From JAQSWP01 sp040255215 (GTDB lineage: Bacteria; Pseudomonadota; Alphaproteobacteria; Reyranellales; JAQSWP01), in contig JBDZUM010000005.1 of NCBI GenBank assembly GCA_040255215.1, forward strand, positions 1 through 62,493: a DNA stretch of 62,493 bases. The letters are read 5' to 3'. The notes under the pieces were generated by a model. That model saw only the letters and a program-made list of their open reading frames with translations, was not told where the DNA came from and made no database searches. A program made the translations under genes and the position numbers. Every line of letters starts with the position of its first letter. Position 1 is the stretch's first letter. Positions 8,862-16,871 of the stretch are shown piece after piece.

Positions 8862-8892
8862 GCGGGGTCGGAAACCGGGTGGGGACCCCCGC
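8862..8892 (+). promoter_or_regulatory. Leader hairpin before rpsM
   Basis: The short leader between the promoter and rpsM contains a GC-rich inverted repeat: GCGGGGTC (8862-8869) can pair with GACCCCCGC (8884-8892) with one bulged C. It ends 12 bases before the GAAGGAG ribosome binding site. A structured leader just ahead of a ribosomal protein operon may bind a ribosomal protein, but since rpsD is absent from this operon the classical S4 model cannot be assumed. Confidence 0.4.
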
Positions 8893-8918
8893 TCTAAGAC
8901 GTTGAAGGAGTTAGGAAA

Positions 8919-9293
8919 TTGGCCCGTATAGCTGGCGTCAACATCCCCACGAACAAGCGTGTGGAAATCGCCCTGCAGTATATCCACGGCATCGGTCCGG
9001 CCAAGGCGCGTGAGATCTGCGGCAAGGTCGGCATCGAACTGGCCCGCCGCGTCAACACGCTGTCGGACGACGAGGTGCTGCGCATCCGCGAGACCATCGA
9101 CCGCGACTATCGCGTCGAGGGCGACCTGCGCCGCGAAGTGGCGATGAACATCAAGCGCCTGATGGACCTGGGCTGCTATCGCGGCCTGCGCCATCGCCGT
9201 GGCCTGCCGGTCCATGGCCAGCGCACCCACACCAATGCCCGCACCCGCAAGGGTCCGGCCAAGCCGATCGCCGGCAAGAAGAAAACGTCGTAA
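8919..9293 (+). CDS. rpsM: 30S ribosomal protein S13
   Basis: Ribosomal protein S13 lies in the head of the small subunit and contacts the P-site tRNA and L5. The 124-residue product starts at a TTG (read as Met-Ala-Arg-Ile-Ala-Gly-Val-Asn-Ile-Pro) with GAAGGAG at 8904-8910. No ATG is available for the conserved N-terminus. The H2TH region IALQYIHGIGPAKAREIC and the C-terminal RGLPVHGQRTHTNARTRKG are both typical. It heads the alpha operon. Confidence 0.96.
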   Translation: MARIAGVNIPTNKRVEIALQYIHGIGPAKAREICGKVGIELARRVNTLSDDEVLRIRETIDRDYRVEGDLRREVAMNIKRLMDLGCYRGLRHRRGLPVHGQRTHTNARTRKGPAKPIAGKKKTS

Positions 9294-9308
9294 TCCGGAG
9301 TATCGACT

Positions 9309-9722
9309 ATGGCAAAAGCCGCGACTACAGCTGGCACGACAGGCGCTCCGCGCACCCGTCGCCGCGAACGCAAGAACATCACGTCGGGCGTGGCGCACGT
9401 CGTCGCCTCGTTCAACAACACGATGGTGACGATCACCGACGTGCAGGGCAATACGATCTCCTGGTCGTCGTCGGGCTCGAACGGCTTCAAGGGCTCGCGC
9501 AAATCGACGCCGTTCGCCGCGCAGATGGCCGCCGAAGCCGCCGGCCGCAAGGCGATGGAGCACGGCATGCGGACGCTGGAAATCGAGGTCAAGGGACCCG
9601 GCACCGGCCGCGAGTCGGCGCTGCGCGCCCTGCAGTCGATCGGTCTGGCGGTCACCGCGATCCGCGACGTGACGGCGATCCCGCACAACGGTTGCCGTCC
9701 GCCCAAGCGCCGGCGCGTCTGA
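9309..9722 (+). CDS. rpsK: 30S ribosomal protein S11
   Basis: Ribosomal protein S11 forms part of the platform and the mRNA exit region. The 137-residue product has an Ala/Thr-rich N-terminus, then the family blocks NITSGVAHVVASFNNTMVTITD and FKGSRKSTPFAAQMAAE, and ends DVTAIPHNGCRPPKRRRV. It follows rpsM by 15 bases. In this genome rpoA follows directly, without the rpsD found between them in enterobacteria. Confidence 0.97.
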   Translation: MAKAATTAGTTGAPRTRRRERKNITSGVAHVVASFNNTMVTITDVQGNTISWSSSGSNGFKGSRKSTPFAAQMAAEAAGRKAMEHGMRTLEIEVKGPGTGRESALRALQSIGLAVTAIRDVTAIPHNGCRPPKRRRV

Positions 9723-9731
9723 GTTTTTCGC

Positions 9732-9751
9732 GCGGCCGTTGCGGCGGCCGC
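9732..9751 (+). promoter_or_regulatory. Hairpin in the rpsK-rpoA gap
   Basis: GCGGCCG (9732-9738) and CGGCCGC (9745-9751) form a perfect 7-base-pair stem around TTGCGG, 10 bases after the rpsK stop. There is no T-run after it, so it does not look like a simple terminator. It may attenuate or stabilise mRNA between the S11 and RNA polymerase alpha genes in the 137-base gap. Confidence 0.35.
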
Positions 9752-9859
9752 ATCGTCGGGCGAACCGCTGCTGCCGCAGCCGTTCGCTTCGGCCGTTTGT
9801 AGGAATCGGTTCGGATTTCGTATCGACGGTTACCACCGTTTCAAATGAGGTTGGCACCC

Positions 9860-10876
9860 GTGCTTCAGAAGAATTGGCAAGACCTGATCAAGCCCAGCAA
9901 GCTGCAGACCGAGGCCGGCGCCGATCCCGCGCGCGTCGCGGTCATCGTCGCCGAGCCGCTCGAGCGCGGATTCGGCCTGACGCTCGGCAACGCGCTGCGC
10001 CGTATCCTGATGTCCTCGCTGCAGGGCGCGGCCGTGACGTCGATCAAGATCGACGGCGTGCTGCATGAGTTCTCCTCGATTCCCGGCGTGCGCGAGGACG
10101 TCACCGACCTGGTGCTCAACGTCAAGTCGATCGCCGTGCGCTACCAGGGCGACCGCCCGCAGCGTCTGGTGCTGCGCACCAACGGCCCGGGCGAAGTCAC
10201 CGCCGGCATGATCGAGACGCCGAACGACGTCCAGATCATGAACCCGGATCTGGTGCTGTGCACGCTCGACGACGGCGCCTCGCTCAACATCGAGATGACC
10301 GTGTCGACCGGCAAGGGCTACGTGCCGGCGTCGGAGAACCGGCCCGAGGACGCGCCGATCGGCCTGGTGCCGGTCGATGCGCTGTACAGCCCGGTGCGCA
10401 AGGTCTCCTACAAGGTCGACAACAGCCGCGTCGGCCAGAAGACCGACTACGACAAGCTGTCGCTGCAGCTCGAGACTAACGGCACCGTGTCGCCGGAAGA
10501 CGCCGTGGCGCTCGCCGCGCGCATCCTGCAGGACCAGCTGCAGCTCTTTATCAATTTCGAGGAGCCGCAGCAGCACGTCGCCGCCGAGCAGAAGGACGAC
10601 TTCCCGTTCAACCGCAACCTGCTGCGCAAGGTCGACGAGCTCGAGCTGTCGGTGCGCTCGGCCAACTGCCTGAAGAACGACAACATCATCTACATCGGCG
10701 ATCTGGTGCAGAAGACCGAGGCGGAGATGCTGCGTACGCCGAACTTCGGCCGCAAGTCGCTGAACGAGATCAAGGAAGTGCTGGCGCAGATGGGCCTGCA
10801 CCTGGGAATGGAGATTCCCGCCTGGCCGCCCGAGAACATCGAGGAACTGGCCAAGCGACTGGAAGAGCCGTACTGA
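9860..10876 (+). CDS. rpoA: DNA-directed RNA polymerase subunit alpha
   Basis: The alpha subunit nucleates RNA polymerase assembly and its C-terminal domain binds UP elements and activators. The likely start is GTG 9860, giving 338 residues beginning LQKNWQDLIKPSK after the initiator; TGAGG lies 9 bases upstream. An in-frame ATG at 9845 would add five residues but overlaps that site. The N-terminal assembly domain (EPLERGFGLTLGNALRRILMSSL near residue 40) is followed by a linker and the C-terminal domain with ANCLKNDNIIYIGDLVQKTE and GRKSLNEIKEVL. It sits between rpsK and rplQ. Confidence 0.96.
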   Translation: MLQKNWQDLIKPSKLQTEAGADPARVAVIVAEPLERGFGLTLGNALRRILMSSLQGAAVTSIKIDGVLHEFSSIPGVREDVTDLVLNVKSIAVRYQGDRPQRLVLRTNGPGEVTAGMIETPNDVQIMNPDLVLCTLDDGASLNIEMTVSTGKGYVPASENRPEDAPIGLVPVDALYSPVRKVSYKVDNSRVGQKTDYDKLSLQLETNGTVSPEDAVALAARILQDQLQLFINFEEPQQHVAAEQKDDFPFNRNLLRKVDELELSVRSANCLKNDNIIYIGDLVQKTEAEMLRTPNFGRKSLNEIKEVLAQMGLHLGMEIPAWPPENIEELAKRLEEPY

Positions 10877-10913
10877 GCCGCGCCGCCGGCAGAAGGGGAC
10901 ATGGAGAGAGACA

Positions 10914-11339
10914 ATGCGACACGGTATGAACGGGCGTAAGCTCAACCGCACGTCGAGCCACCGCCGGGCGCTGTTCGCGAACATGGCCGCGGCTCTGATC
11001 AAGCACGAGCAGATCGAGACCACGCTGCCCAAGGCCAAGGACCTGCGCCCGATCGTCGAGCGGCTGGTGACGCTGGGCAAGCGCGGCGGCCTGCACGCCC
11101 GTCGCCAGGTGCTGGCGTATCTGGGCGATCGCGCCCAGACCGAGAAGCTGTTCGCCACGCTGGCGCCGCGCTACGCCGAGCGCAAGGGCGGCTACCTGCG
11201 GGTGCTGAAGAGCGGCCATCGCTATGGCGATGCCGCGCCGATGGCGATCATCGAATTCGTCGAGCGCGACGTCGAGGCCAAGGGCAAGGATTCCGGCCCG
11301 GTCCAGACGAACGAGGAGGCCGAGGCGACCGCCGCCTGA
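10914..11339 (+). CDS. rplQ: 50S ribosomal protein L17
   Basis: Ribosomal protein L17 sits near the tunnel exit of the large subunit. The 141-residue product opens MRHGMNGRKLNRTSSHRRALFANMAAAL, the family signature, and ends in an acidic tail (QTNEEAEATAA). It begins 37 bases after rpoA with GGAGAGAG upstream and is the last gene of the alpha operon, closed by the hairpin terminator at 11365. Confidence 0.97.
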   Translation: MRHGMNGRKLNRTSSHRRALFANMAAALIKHEQIETTLPKAKDLRPIVERLVTLGKRGGLHARRQVLAYLGDRAQTEKLFATLAPRYAERKGGYLRVLKSGHRYGDAAPMAIIEFVERDVEAKGKDSGPVQTNEEAEATAA

Positions 11340-11364
11340 TCGCCTTCCGATCCGGGAAATTTGC

Positions 11365-11396
11365 AGAGGCAGCCCCAGCGGCTGCCTCTTGCTTTT
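11365..11396 (+). terminator. Rho-independent terminator after rplQ
   Basis: AGAGGCAGCC (11365-11374) pairs perfectly with GGCTGCCTCT (11380-11389) around a CCAGC loop, and the stem is followed by TGCTTTT. The ten-pair GC-rich stem with a T-rich tail, 25 bases past the rplQ stop codon, is a textbook intrinsic terminator closing the ribosomal supercluster. Confidence 0.88.
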
Positions 11397-11444
11397 CCGG
11401 CCCCGTCGATCGGTCTAGAGTCTTCGCGCAGTCTGGAGTTCGCC

Positions 11445-12863
11445 ATGTTTCGTCGTCTGTCGGTTTTCCTTGCGCCTCTCGCCGTTCTGCTGGGGCTTGC
11501 CACGGCCGGTCCCGTGCCGGCGCTGGCCCAGCAGACGCCGAAGTCGGCCGACCAGATCCGTCTGAGCTTTGCGCCGCTGGTCAAGGCGGTGTCGCCCGCC
11601 GTGGTCAACATCTACGCCCGCCGCCGCGTGCAGCAGAATCTCGGGCCGTTCAGCGATCCCTTCTTCCGCCGCTTCTTTGGCGAGGAGTTCCTGCGCGCCC
11701 TGCCGCAGGAGCGCGTGCAGAACTCGCTCGGCTCCGGCGTCGTCGTCCGGCCCGACGGGCTGGTCGTGACCAACAGCCATGTGGTGCGCGGCGCCAGCGA
11801 GATCCGCGTCGTGCTCGACGACCGCCGCGAGTTCGACGCTTCGCTGCTGCTGAGCGATGAGCGCAGCGACCTGGCGATCCTGCGCATCGCCGGCGAGGGC
11901 AGGAAGTTCCCCTATCTCGAGATGGGCGACGCCGACGCCATCGAGGTCGGCGATCTCGCCGTGGCGATCGGCAATCCCTTCGGCCTCAACCAGACCGTGA
12001 CCTTCGGAATCATCTCGGCCACCGCCCGCACCACGGTGGCGCGCATCAACCAGTCCGGCTTCTTCATCCAGACCGATGCCGCGATCAATCCCGGCAATTC
12101 CGGCGGCGCGCTGGTGGCGATGGACGGCAAGCTGCTCGGCATCAACACCGCCATCTTCTCCGGGTCCGGCGGTTCGATCGGCATCGGCTTCGCCACGCCG
12201 GCCGGGATCGTCGCCCGCGTCGTCGAGGCGGCGGAGCGCGGCGCCGATCGCGTCGTCAGGCCGTGGTTCGGCGCCGACGTGCAGCCGGTGACGGCCGAGA
12301 TCGCCGCCTCGCTGGGGCTCGAACGTCCCTCCGGCGTCGTCGTGCGCTCGGTCTCGGATGGCAGCCCCGCCGCCAAGGCCGGCCTGCGCAGCAGCGACGT
12401 GCTGGCGGCGATCAACGGCCAGACGGTGGACGACGAACGCTCGGTCAATTTCCGCCTCGCCACCCTGCCGATCGACGGCACGGCCAATCTGACCGTGATG
12501 CGCGGCGGCCGTCAGCTGGCGCTGCGCCTGCCGCTGCAACCACCGCCGGAAGTGCCGCCGCGCGATGCGACGACCTTCGCCGGCCGCTCGCCCTTCGCCG
12601 GCGCCACGGTGATGAACCTGTCGCCCGCCGTCGCCGACGAACTGGCCCTCGACGCCGCCGCGCGCGGGGTCGTCGTCGCCGCGATCCGCGGCGGCAGTCC
12701 GGCGGGCCGCTATCTCGAGCCCAACGACATCGTCGTGTCGGTCAACGGCAAGGACGTGGTGACGGTCAAGGACCTGCAGGGCCTGCTCGACGAAAACACC
12801 AATCGCTGGAACATCGTGCTGCGCCGCAACGGGCGGACGATAAGCATGTCGCTGCGGGGCTGA
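11445..12863 (+). CDS. Periplasmic serine protease, DegP/DegQ (HtrA) family
   Basis: This is a trypsin-like HtrA protease and chaperone of the periplasm that degrades or refolds misfolded envelope proteins. The 472-residue product has a signal peptide with likely cleavage after ALA at residue 28. The catalytic triad is visible: His112 in TNSHVV, Asp142 in DERSDLAIL and Ser219 in NPGNSGGAL. Two PDZ domains follow, roughly residues 270-360 and 385-470. The start at 11445 has TGGAG upstream. It reads away from the rplQ terminator and is followed by rarA after 3 bases, so the two form an operon. DegQ and DegP cannot be told apart from this alone. Confidence 0.92.
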   Translation: MFRRLSVFLAPLAVLLGLATAGPVPALAQQTPKSADQIRLSFAPLVKAVSPAVVNIYARRRVQQNLGPFSDPFFRRFFGEEFLRALPQERVQNSLGSGVVVRPDGLVVTNSHVVRGASEIRVVLDDRREFDASLLLSDERSDLAILRIAGEGRKFPYLEMGDADAIEVGDLAVAIGNPFGLNQTVTFGIISATARTTVARINQSGFFIQTDAAINPGNSGGALVAMDGKLLGINTAIFSGSGGSIGIGFATPAGIVARVVEAAERGADRVVRPWFGADVQPVTAEIAASLGLERPSGVVVRSVSDGSPAAKAGLRSSDVLAAINGQTVDDERSVNFRLATLPIDGTANLTVMRGGRQLALRLPLQPPPEVPPRDATTFAGRSPFAGATVMNLSPAVADELALDAAARGVVVAAIRGGSPAGRYLEPNDIVVSVNGKDVVTVKDLQGLLDENTNRWNIVLRRNGRTISMSLRG

Positions 12864-12866
12864 CGC

Positions 12867-14171
12867 ATGGCGAAGTCCGGCCTGTTCGATACGCTGGCGC
12901 CGCGGCCGCTGGCGGATCGGATGCGGCCGAGGACGCTCGACGAAGTCGTCGGACAGGATCACGTGCTGGCGCCGGATGCCGCGCTCGGGCGCATGCTGCA
13001 ATCGGGGCGGCTGGCGTCGATCGTGCTCTGGGGGCCGCCGGGCTGCGGCAAGACGACGATCGCGCGCCTGCTGGCGGAACGCACCGACCTGCATTTCGAG
13101 CCGCTGTCGGCCGTGTTCTCCGGCGTCGCCGATCTGCGCAAGGCCTTCGAGGCGGCGCGCGAGCGCCGCGCCGCCGGCCGCGGCACGCTGCTGTTCGTCG
13201 ACGAGATCCATCGCTTCAACCGGGCGCAGCAGGACGGCTTCCTGCCCTATGTCGAGGACGGCACGGTGACGCTGGTCGGCGCCACGACCGAGAACCCGTC
13301 CTTCGAACTCAACGCCGCGCTGCTGTCGCGCTGCCACGTGCTGGTGCTCAAGCGGCTGGACGATGCGGCGCTGGAAAGCCTGCTGGCGCGCGCCGAGGCG
13401 CTCGAGGACCGCAAGCTGCCGCTCACGGAGGAGGCGCGTCTTGCCTTGCGCGCCATGGCCGATGGCGACGGTCGCTTCCTGCTCAACATGGCCGAAGAAC
13501 TTTTCGCGCTCCAGGGCGAGCCGCTCGATCCGGCGGCGCTGGCGAAGGCCGTGCAGCGGCGCGCGCCGATCTACGACAAGGCGCAGGAGGGCCATTACAA
13601 CCTCATCAGCGCGCTGCACAAGTCGATGCGCGGCTCCGACGTCGATGCGGCGCTCTACTGGCTGGCCCGCATGCTGGCCGGCGGCGAGGACCCGCTCTAT
13701 ATCGTCCGCCGGCTGGTGCGGTTCGCCAGCGAGGATATCGGCCTAGCCGATCCGCAGGCGCTGGTTCAGGCGCTCGCTGCCTGGGACACCTACGAGCGCC
13801 TGGGCTCGCCCGAGGGCGAACTGACTATCGCCCAGGCCGTCGCCTATCTGGCGACCGCGCCGAAATCCAATGCGCTCTACGTCGCGCTGGGCTCGGCCAA
13901 CCGGGCGGCGAAGGAAACCGGTTCGCTGATGCCGCCGATGCACATCCTCAACGCGCCGACCCGGCTGATGAAGGATCTGGGCTATGGCGCCGGCTACGAC
14001 TACGACCACGACGCCGAGGACGGCTTCTCCGGCCAGAACTACTTCCCCGACGGCATGGCGCGGCGGCAGTTCTACAGGCCGGTCGAGCGCGGCTTCGAGC
14101 GCGACATCCGCAAGCGCCTGGAATACTGGCAGAAGCTGCGCGACAAGCGTGGGTCGAAAGCGCCCGACTAG
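12867..14171 (+). CDS. rarA: Replication-associated recombination protein RarA (MgsA) AAA+ ATPase
   Basis: RarA is a clamp-loader-like AAA+ ATPase acting at stalled replication forks in the cytoplasm. The 434-residue product has Walker A GPPGCGKTT at residues 56-64, Walker B LLFVDEIHRF around 108-117, and sensor 1 within GATTENPSF. The C-terminal tetramerisation region contains the conserved EDIGLADP, LATAPKSNALY and GQNYFPDG motifs. The gene starts 3 bases after the protease gene. Its stop codon abuts the stop codon of the opposite-strand lipoprotein gene at 14171/14172. Confidence 0.94.
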   Translation: MAKSGLFDTLAPRPLADRMRPRTLDEVVGQDHVLAPDAALGRMLQSGRLASIVLWGPPGCGKTTIARLLAERTDLHFEPLSAVFSGVADLRKAFEAARERRAAGRGTLLFVDEIHRFNRAQQDGFLPYVEDGTVTLVGATTENPSFELNAALLSRCHVLVLKRLDDAALESLLARAEALEDRKLPLTEEARLALRAMADGDGRFLLNMAEELFALQGEPLDPAALAKAVQRRAPIYDKAQEGHYNLISALHKSMRGSDVDAALYWLARMLAGGEDPLYIVRRLVRFASEDIGLADPQALVQALAAWDTYERLGSPEGELTIAQAVAYLATAPKSNALYVALGSANRAAKETGSLMPPMHILNAPTRLMKDLGYGAGYDYDHDAEDGFSGQNYFPDGMARRQFYRPVERGFERDIRKRLEYWQKLRDKRGSKAPD

Positions 14172-14861
14172 CTAGTTCCGGCAGGGATGTCCTTTGGGCA
14201 GCGGAACCTCGCTTCGCCGGGTGCTGCCGCCGCCTTCGGGAAATCGATCGAGCAGGGTGTCGAGCAGCGGATCGATCAAGGCCGGCAGATCGCTGCAGGC
14301 GCCACGGCTGCGCAGCCGCGCTTCGTAGACCGGCATCGACCTGCCGTCGTCGTTCTGCCGGATCAGCCGCATGTGCAGGTCGCGCGTATAGACGGTCGAG
14401 GCGTGCACCGTCGTCGAGTGGCCGACGATGCCCATCACCGGCACCGCAACCGGAGTCGAATTGATCGTGAATTTCTGGCTCGGCGAGGCGGGCGTCGAAC
14501 TCAGGCGGTATTCGGTGCGCGTGCCGACCTGGCCCCAGATCGGCGCCTGGCTGGTCGATATTTCCTGGCGACCGTCGTCGATACCGACATGCAGGCTGGC
14601 GATCAGCGCCGGCCGATCGTCGGTCGTCACGACGGTGAGACCGCGCTGCCTGAGCCGGTCAGCCAACTTGTCGAGATAGCGCTGCACTTCGATGCTTTCC
14701 GAATCCATGTTCGGCGCCGGAACGACGGCGACGCTTTCGCCTGGAGCGATATCAGGCCCGGCGCGAAAGGCGGTGACATCCGCCTGCAAGGGCAATGGGC
14801 CGCAGGCCTGGAGCGTGAAAAGCGCCGAAAGGACGATGACGGCGAATGGAACGAAGCGCAT
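14172..14861 (-). CDS. Probable outer-membrane lipoprotein, DUF4136-like
   Basis: The product is a 229-residue predicted lipoprotein of unknown function. The signal peptide ends in a lipobox (LFTLQAC, Cys at about residue 20), and no Asp follows the Cys, which would favour outer-membrane sorting. The rest resembles DUF4136-type lipoproteins: a VAVVPAPNMDSE strand, a QRYLDKLADRLRQRG helix and a LIASLHVGIDDG strand. I chose the start at 14861 because TGAGG precedes it; another ATG lies five codons upstream. A good promoter stands 30 bases upstream on the same strand. It converges on rarA with no gap. Confidence 0.65.
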   Translation of the reverse strand: MRFVPFAVIVLSALFTLQACGPLPLQADVTAFRAGPDIAPGESVAVVPAPNMDSESIEVQRYLDKLADRLRQRGLTVVTTDDRPALIASLHVGIDDGRQEISTSQAPIWGQVGTRTEYRLSSTPASPSQKFTINSTPVAVPVMGIVGHSTTVHASTVYTRDLHMRLIRQNDDGRSMPVYEARLRSRGACSDLPALIDPLLDTLLDRFPEGGGSTRRSEVPLPKGHPCRN

Positions 14862-14890
14862 GCGAGCCTCATACAATCTAAAGTAGTAAT

Positions 14891-14919
14891 ATTGTACGAC
14901 AATACACGCATGTTCGCAA
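14891..14919 (-). promoter_or_regulatory. Sigma-70 promoter of the lipoprotein gene with overlapping inverted repeat
   Basis: On the minus strand TTGCGA (14919-14914) and TACAAT (14896-14891) are 17 bases apart, a good promoter for the gene starting at 14861. The -10 box lies inside a perfect inverted repeat, TATTGT-ACG-ACAATA (14890-14904), which has the look of an operator where a repressor would occlude RNA polymerase. No regulator gene is adjacent. Confidence 0.6.
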
Positions 14920-14941
14920 TATGTTCTTCGAGGCTGTTCGT

Positions 14942-15352
14942 TTAGGGCTGGTCCAGAAACCGACCGACATGCCCGGGCGCTGGCATGAAACAGGCGGTTT
15001 TCTGGCCGAACCAGCGATAACGATTGCGGGCGACCAGGGAATAGAGTGGATCGCGTATCCCCCGCGGCAGCAGACCGAAGATGCCGAGCAGGGGCCAGGG
15101 GAAGGGCAGCTGCCGGACGACTTGGAGGACGGCTTCGGATTTCACGAAGGCGCGCCCATTTTCGATCAGCGTCACATTCTCAAGGTCGCCTTCGGTCAGG
15201 CCGTGCTCGGCCTTGAGACGGCGCCCGACCGCACCCTGCCCGAAAGCGTATCGGAAAATTCCCTGCCGATCCGCCCGCAACATCGTCCGGACGCCGAAAC
15301 TGCAGATGTTGCAGACGCCGTCGAAGATCAGGATCGGGCCTTCCTGCGTCAT
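14942..15352 (-). CDS. DCC-family (DUF393) thiol-disulfide oxidoreductase-like protein
   Basis: The 136-residue product belongs to the DCC family, named for the N-terminal Asp-x-x-Cys-x-x-Cys motif, seen here as FDGVCNICSFGV at residues 10-21. The family is thought to act on thiols but has no proven substrate. The middle shows the usual alternation of short strands and the RYAFGQ segment; the C-terminus has the WFGQ and CFMPAP features. The gene is transcribed away from crcB with 65 bases between the start codons. It could share a promoter region with crcB; I see no further clue to its partner. Confidence 0.8.
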   Translation of the reverse strand: MTQEGPILIFDGVCNICSFGVRTMLRADRQGIFRYAFGQGAVGRRLKAEHGLTEGDLENVTLIENGRAFVKSEAVLQVVRQLPFPWPLLGIFGLLPRGIRDPLYSLVARNRYRWFGQKTACFMPAPGHVGRFLDQP

Positions 15353-15417
15353 GGGCGTGCTCCCATTTGTCCGGCCAAGCTTGCCACGACGCGGTCGACC
15401 TCAGTAGGGTGCCCGCC

Positions 15418-15798
15418 ATGAGCCAGATTGTCGCCGTTGCGCTGGGGGGAGCGCTGGGGTCCGTAGGCCGGTTCCTGGTGGCCGGCTGGTTCGGACGCCA
15501 GCTCGGCGCGACGTTCCCGTGGGGCACGCTTGCGGTCAATATCATCGGCGGTCTCGCCATGGGGCTGCTGGTGGAACTGATGGCGCAGACCTGGTCGGTC
15601 TCGCCGCCGATGCGCGCCTTTCTGACGGTAGGCGTCCTCGGCGGCTTCACGACATTCTCGGCGTTCTCGCTCGAAACCGTATTGCTGCTGGAGCGCGGCG
15701 ATTTCCTCGCCGCGCTGGGCTATATCGCGTCCTCCGTCGTCCTCAGCGTCGGCGCCGTCTGGGCCGGCCTGCGCCTGATGCGTCTGGTCCTGGCCTAA
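15418..15798 (+). CDS. crcB: Fluoride efflux channel CrcB/Fluc
   Basis: CrcB forms dimeric inner-membrane channels that expel fluoride. The 126-residue product has four hydrophobic segments and the family motifs GGALGSVGRF near residue 9, GTLAVNIIGG near residue 39 and GFTTFSAFSLE near residue 79. The start at 15418 was chosen because it begins the conserved MSQIVAVALGGALG; the open frame upstream has no homology. I found no fluoride riboswitch in the 65-base leader. It is followed 4 bases later by a pseudouridine synthase gene, an arrangement also seen in other alphaproteobacteria. Confidence 0.93.
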   Translation: MSQIVAVALGGALGSVGRFLVAGWFGRQLGATFPWGTLAVNIIGGLAMGLLVELMAQTWSVSPPMRAFLTVGVLGGFTTFSAFSLETVLLLERGDFLAALGYIASSVVLSVGAVWAGLRLMRLVLA

Positions 15799-15802
15799 GG
15801 CG

Positions 15803-16774
15803 ATGGCGACTACCGTCCAGACGGTCGTGGTGGGCAGCGACGATGCGGACATGCGCCTCGATCGCTGGTTCAAACGGCATTATCCGGCTCTGACCCACGG
15901 GCGATTGGAGAAGCTGCTGCGCACCGGACAGGTGCGCCTGAACGGCAAGCGGGCGCAAGGCAGCGATCGCGTCGCAGCCGGGGACAGCGTTCGCGTGCCG
16001 CCGCTTCCCACCGCCGATGCCCCCGCCAGAGCGCCGCGCGCACGGCCGGCGCTCGACGAGCGCGCCGTGCGCGAACTGCGGGACCTGGTGATCTATCGCG
16101 ACGCCGAGATGCTGGCGATCGACAAGCCGGCCGGCCTCGCCGTTCAGGGGGGCACCGGGACGAGCAAGCACCTCGATGCGATGCTGCCCGCGCTCCAGTT
16201 CGACGCCGAAGAGCCGCCGCGACTGGTCCACCGGCTGGATCGCGACACGGCGGGGGTTCTGCTGCTGGCCCGCACGCGCAAGGCGGCCGCGCGGCTGACG
16301 TCGCTGTTCCGGACCCGCGACATGCGCAAGATCTACTGGGCCGTCGTGGTCGGCAAGCCGAAACCCGATCAGGGCGATATCCGGCTGGCGCTCGCCAAGC
16401 GGATCGGCCGAGCCGGCGAGGGCGAGGAGCGCATGGTGGTCGACGAGAAGGACGGCGAGCCGGCGCGCACGCTCTATCGTCTGCTCGATGCCGCATCCAA
16501 TAAGGTCAGCCTGCTCGAGCTGGAGCCTCTGACCGGGCGAACGCATCAGCTGCGAGTCCATTGCGCCGCCCTCGGTACGCCGATTCTCGGCGACGGCAAA
16601 TACGGCGGCAAGGCGGCGTTTCTCGCCGATACCGTGGGAACGCAGCGTCTGCATCTTCTGGCGCGCGAACTGCAGGTTCCACGATCCGGCGGCGGCTCCA
16701 TCGCCATTCGCGCCGAATTGCCGCCACATATGCGCGAAACGATGGAATTCTTCGCGCTTTCCGCAACCGAATAG
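15803..16774 (+). CDS. 23S rRNA pseudouridine synthase, RluC/RluD type
   Basis: The product isomerises specific uridines of rRNA to pseudouridine. It has 323 residues: an N-terminal S4 RNA-binding domain (about residues 12-70, MRLDRWFKRHYPALTHGRLEKLL) and an RluA-type catalytic domain. The catalytic aspartate lies in the HRLDRDTAGVLLLAR motif near residue 143, and the LEPLTGRTHQLRVH motif is present near residue 245. RluC is the most likely member given the S4 domain and order, but RluD is not excluded. The gene begins 4 bases after crcB and is probably in the same transcript. Confidence 0.9.
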   Translation: MATTVQTVVVGSDDADMRLDRWFKRHYPALTHGRLEKLLRTGQVRLNGKRAQGSDRVAAGDSVRVPPLPTADAPARAPRARPALDERAVRELRDLVIYRDAEMLAIDKPAGLAVQGGTGTSKHLDAMLPALQFDAEEPPRLVHRLDRDTAGVLLLARTRKAAARLTSLFRTRDMRKIYWAVVVGKPKPDQGDIRLALAKRIGRAGEGEERMVVDEKDGEPARTLYRLLDAASNKVSLLELEPLTGRTHQLRVHCAALGTPILGDGKYGGKAAFLADTVGTQRLHLLARELQVPRSGGGSIAIRAELPPHMRETMEFFALSATE

Positions 16775-16871
16775 CCGCCGGTCCGCGCCTTTGAATGAAG
16801 GCATCCAGCGGCTACTATGATCCGTAGGATCAAGAGTCGCCCCGGGGCAAGCCCGGGAAAGGAGGCCCCCG

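Noticed and set aside
8798..8918. Missing infA or rpmJ between adk and rpsM as a deletion.
   Set aside because: Alphaproteobacteria commonly carry these genes elsewhere, so absence here is normal.
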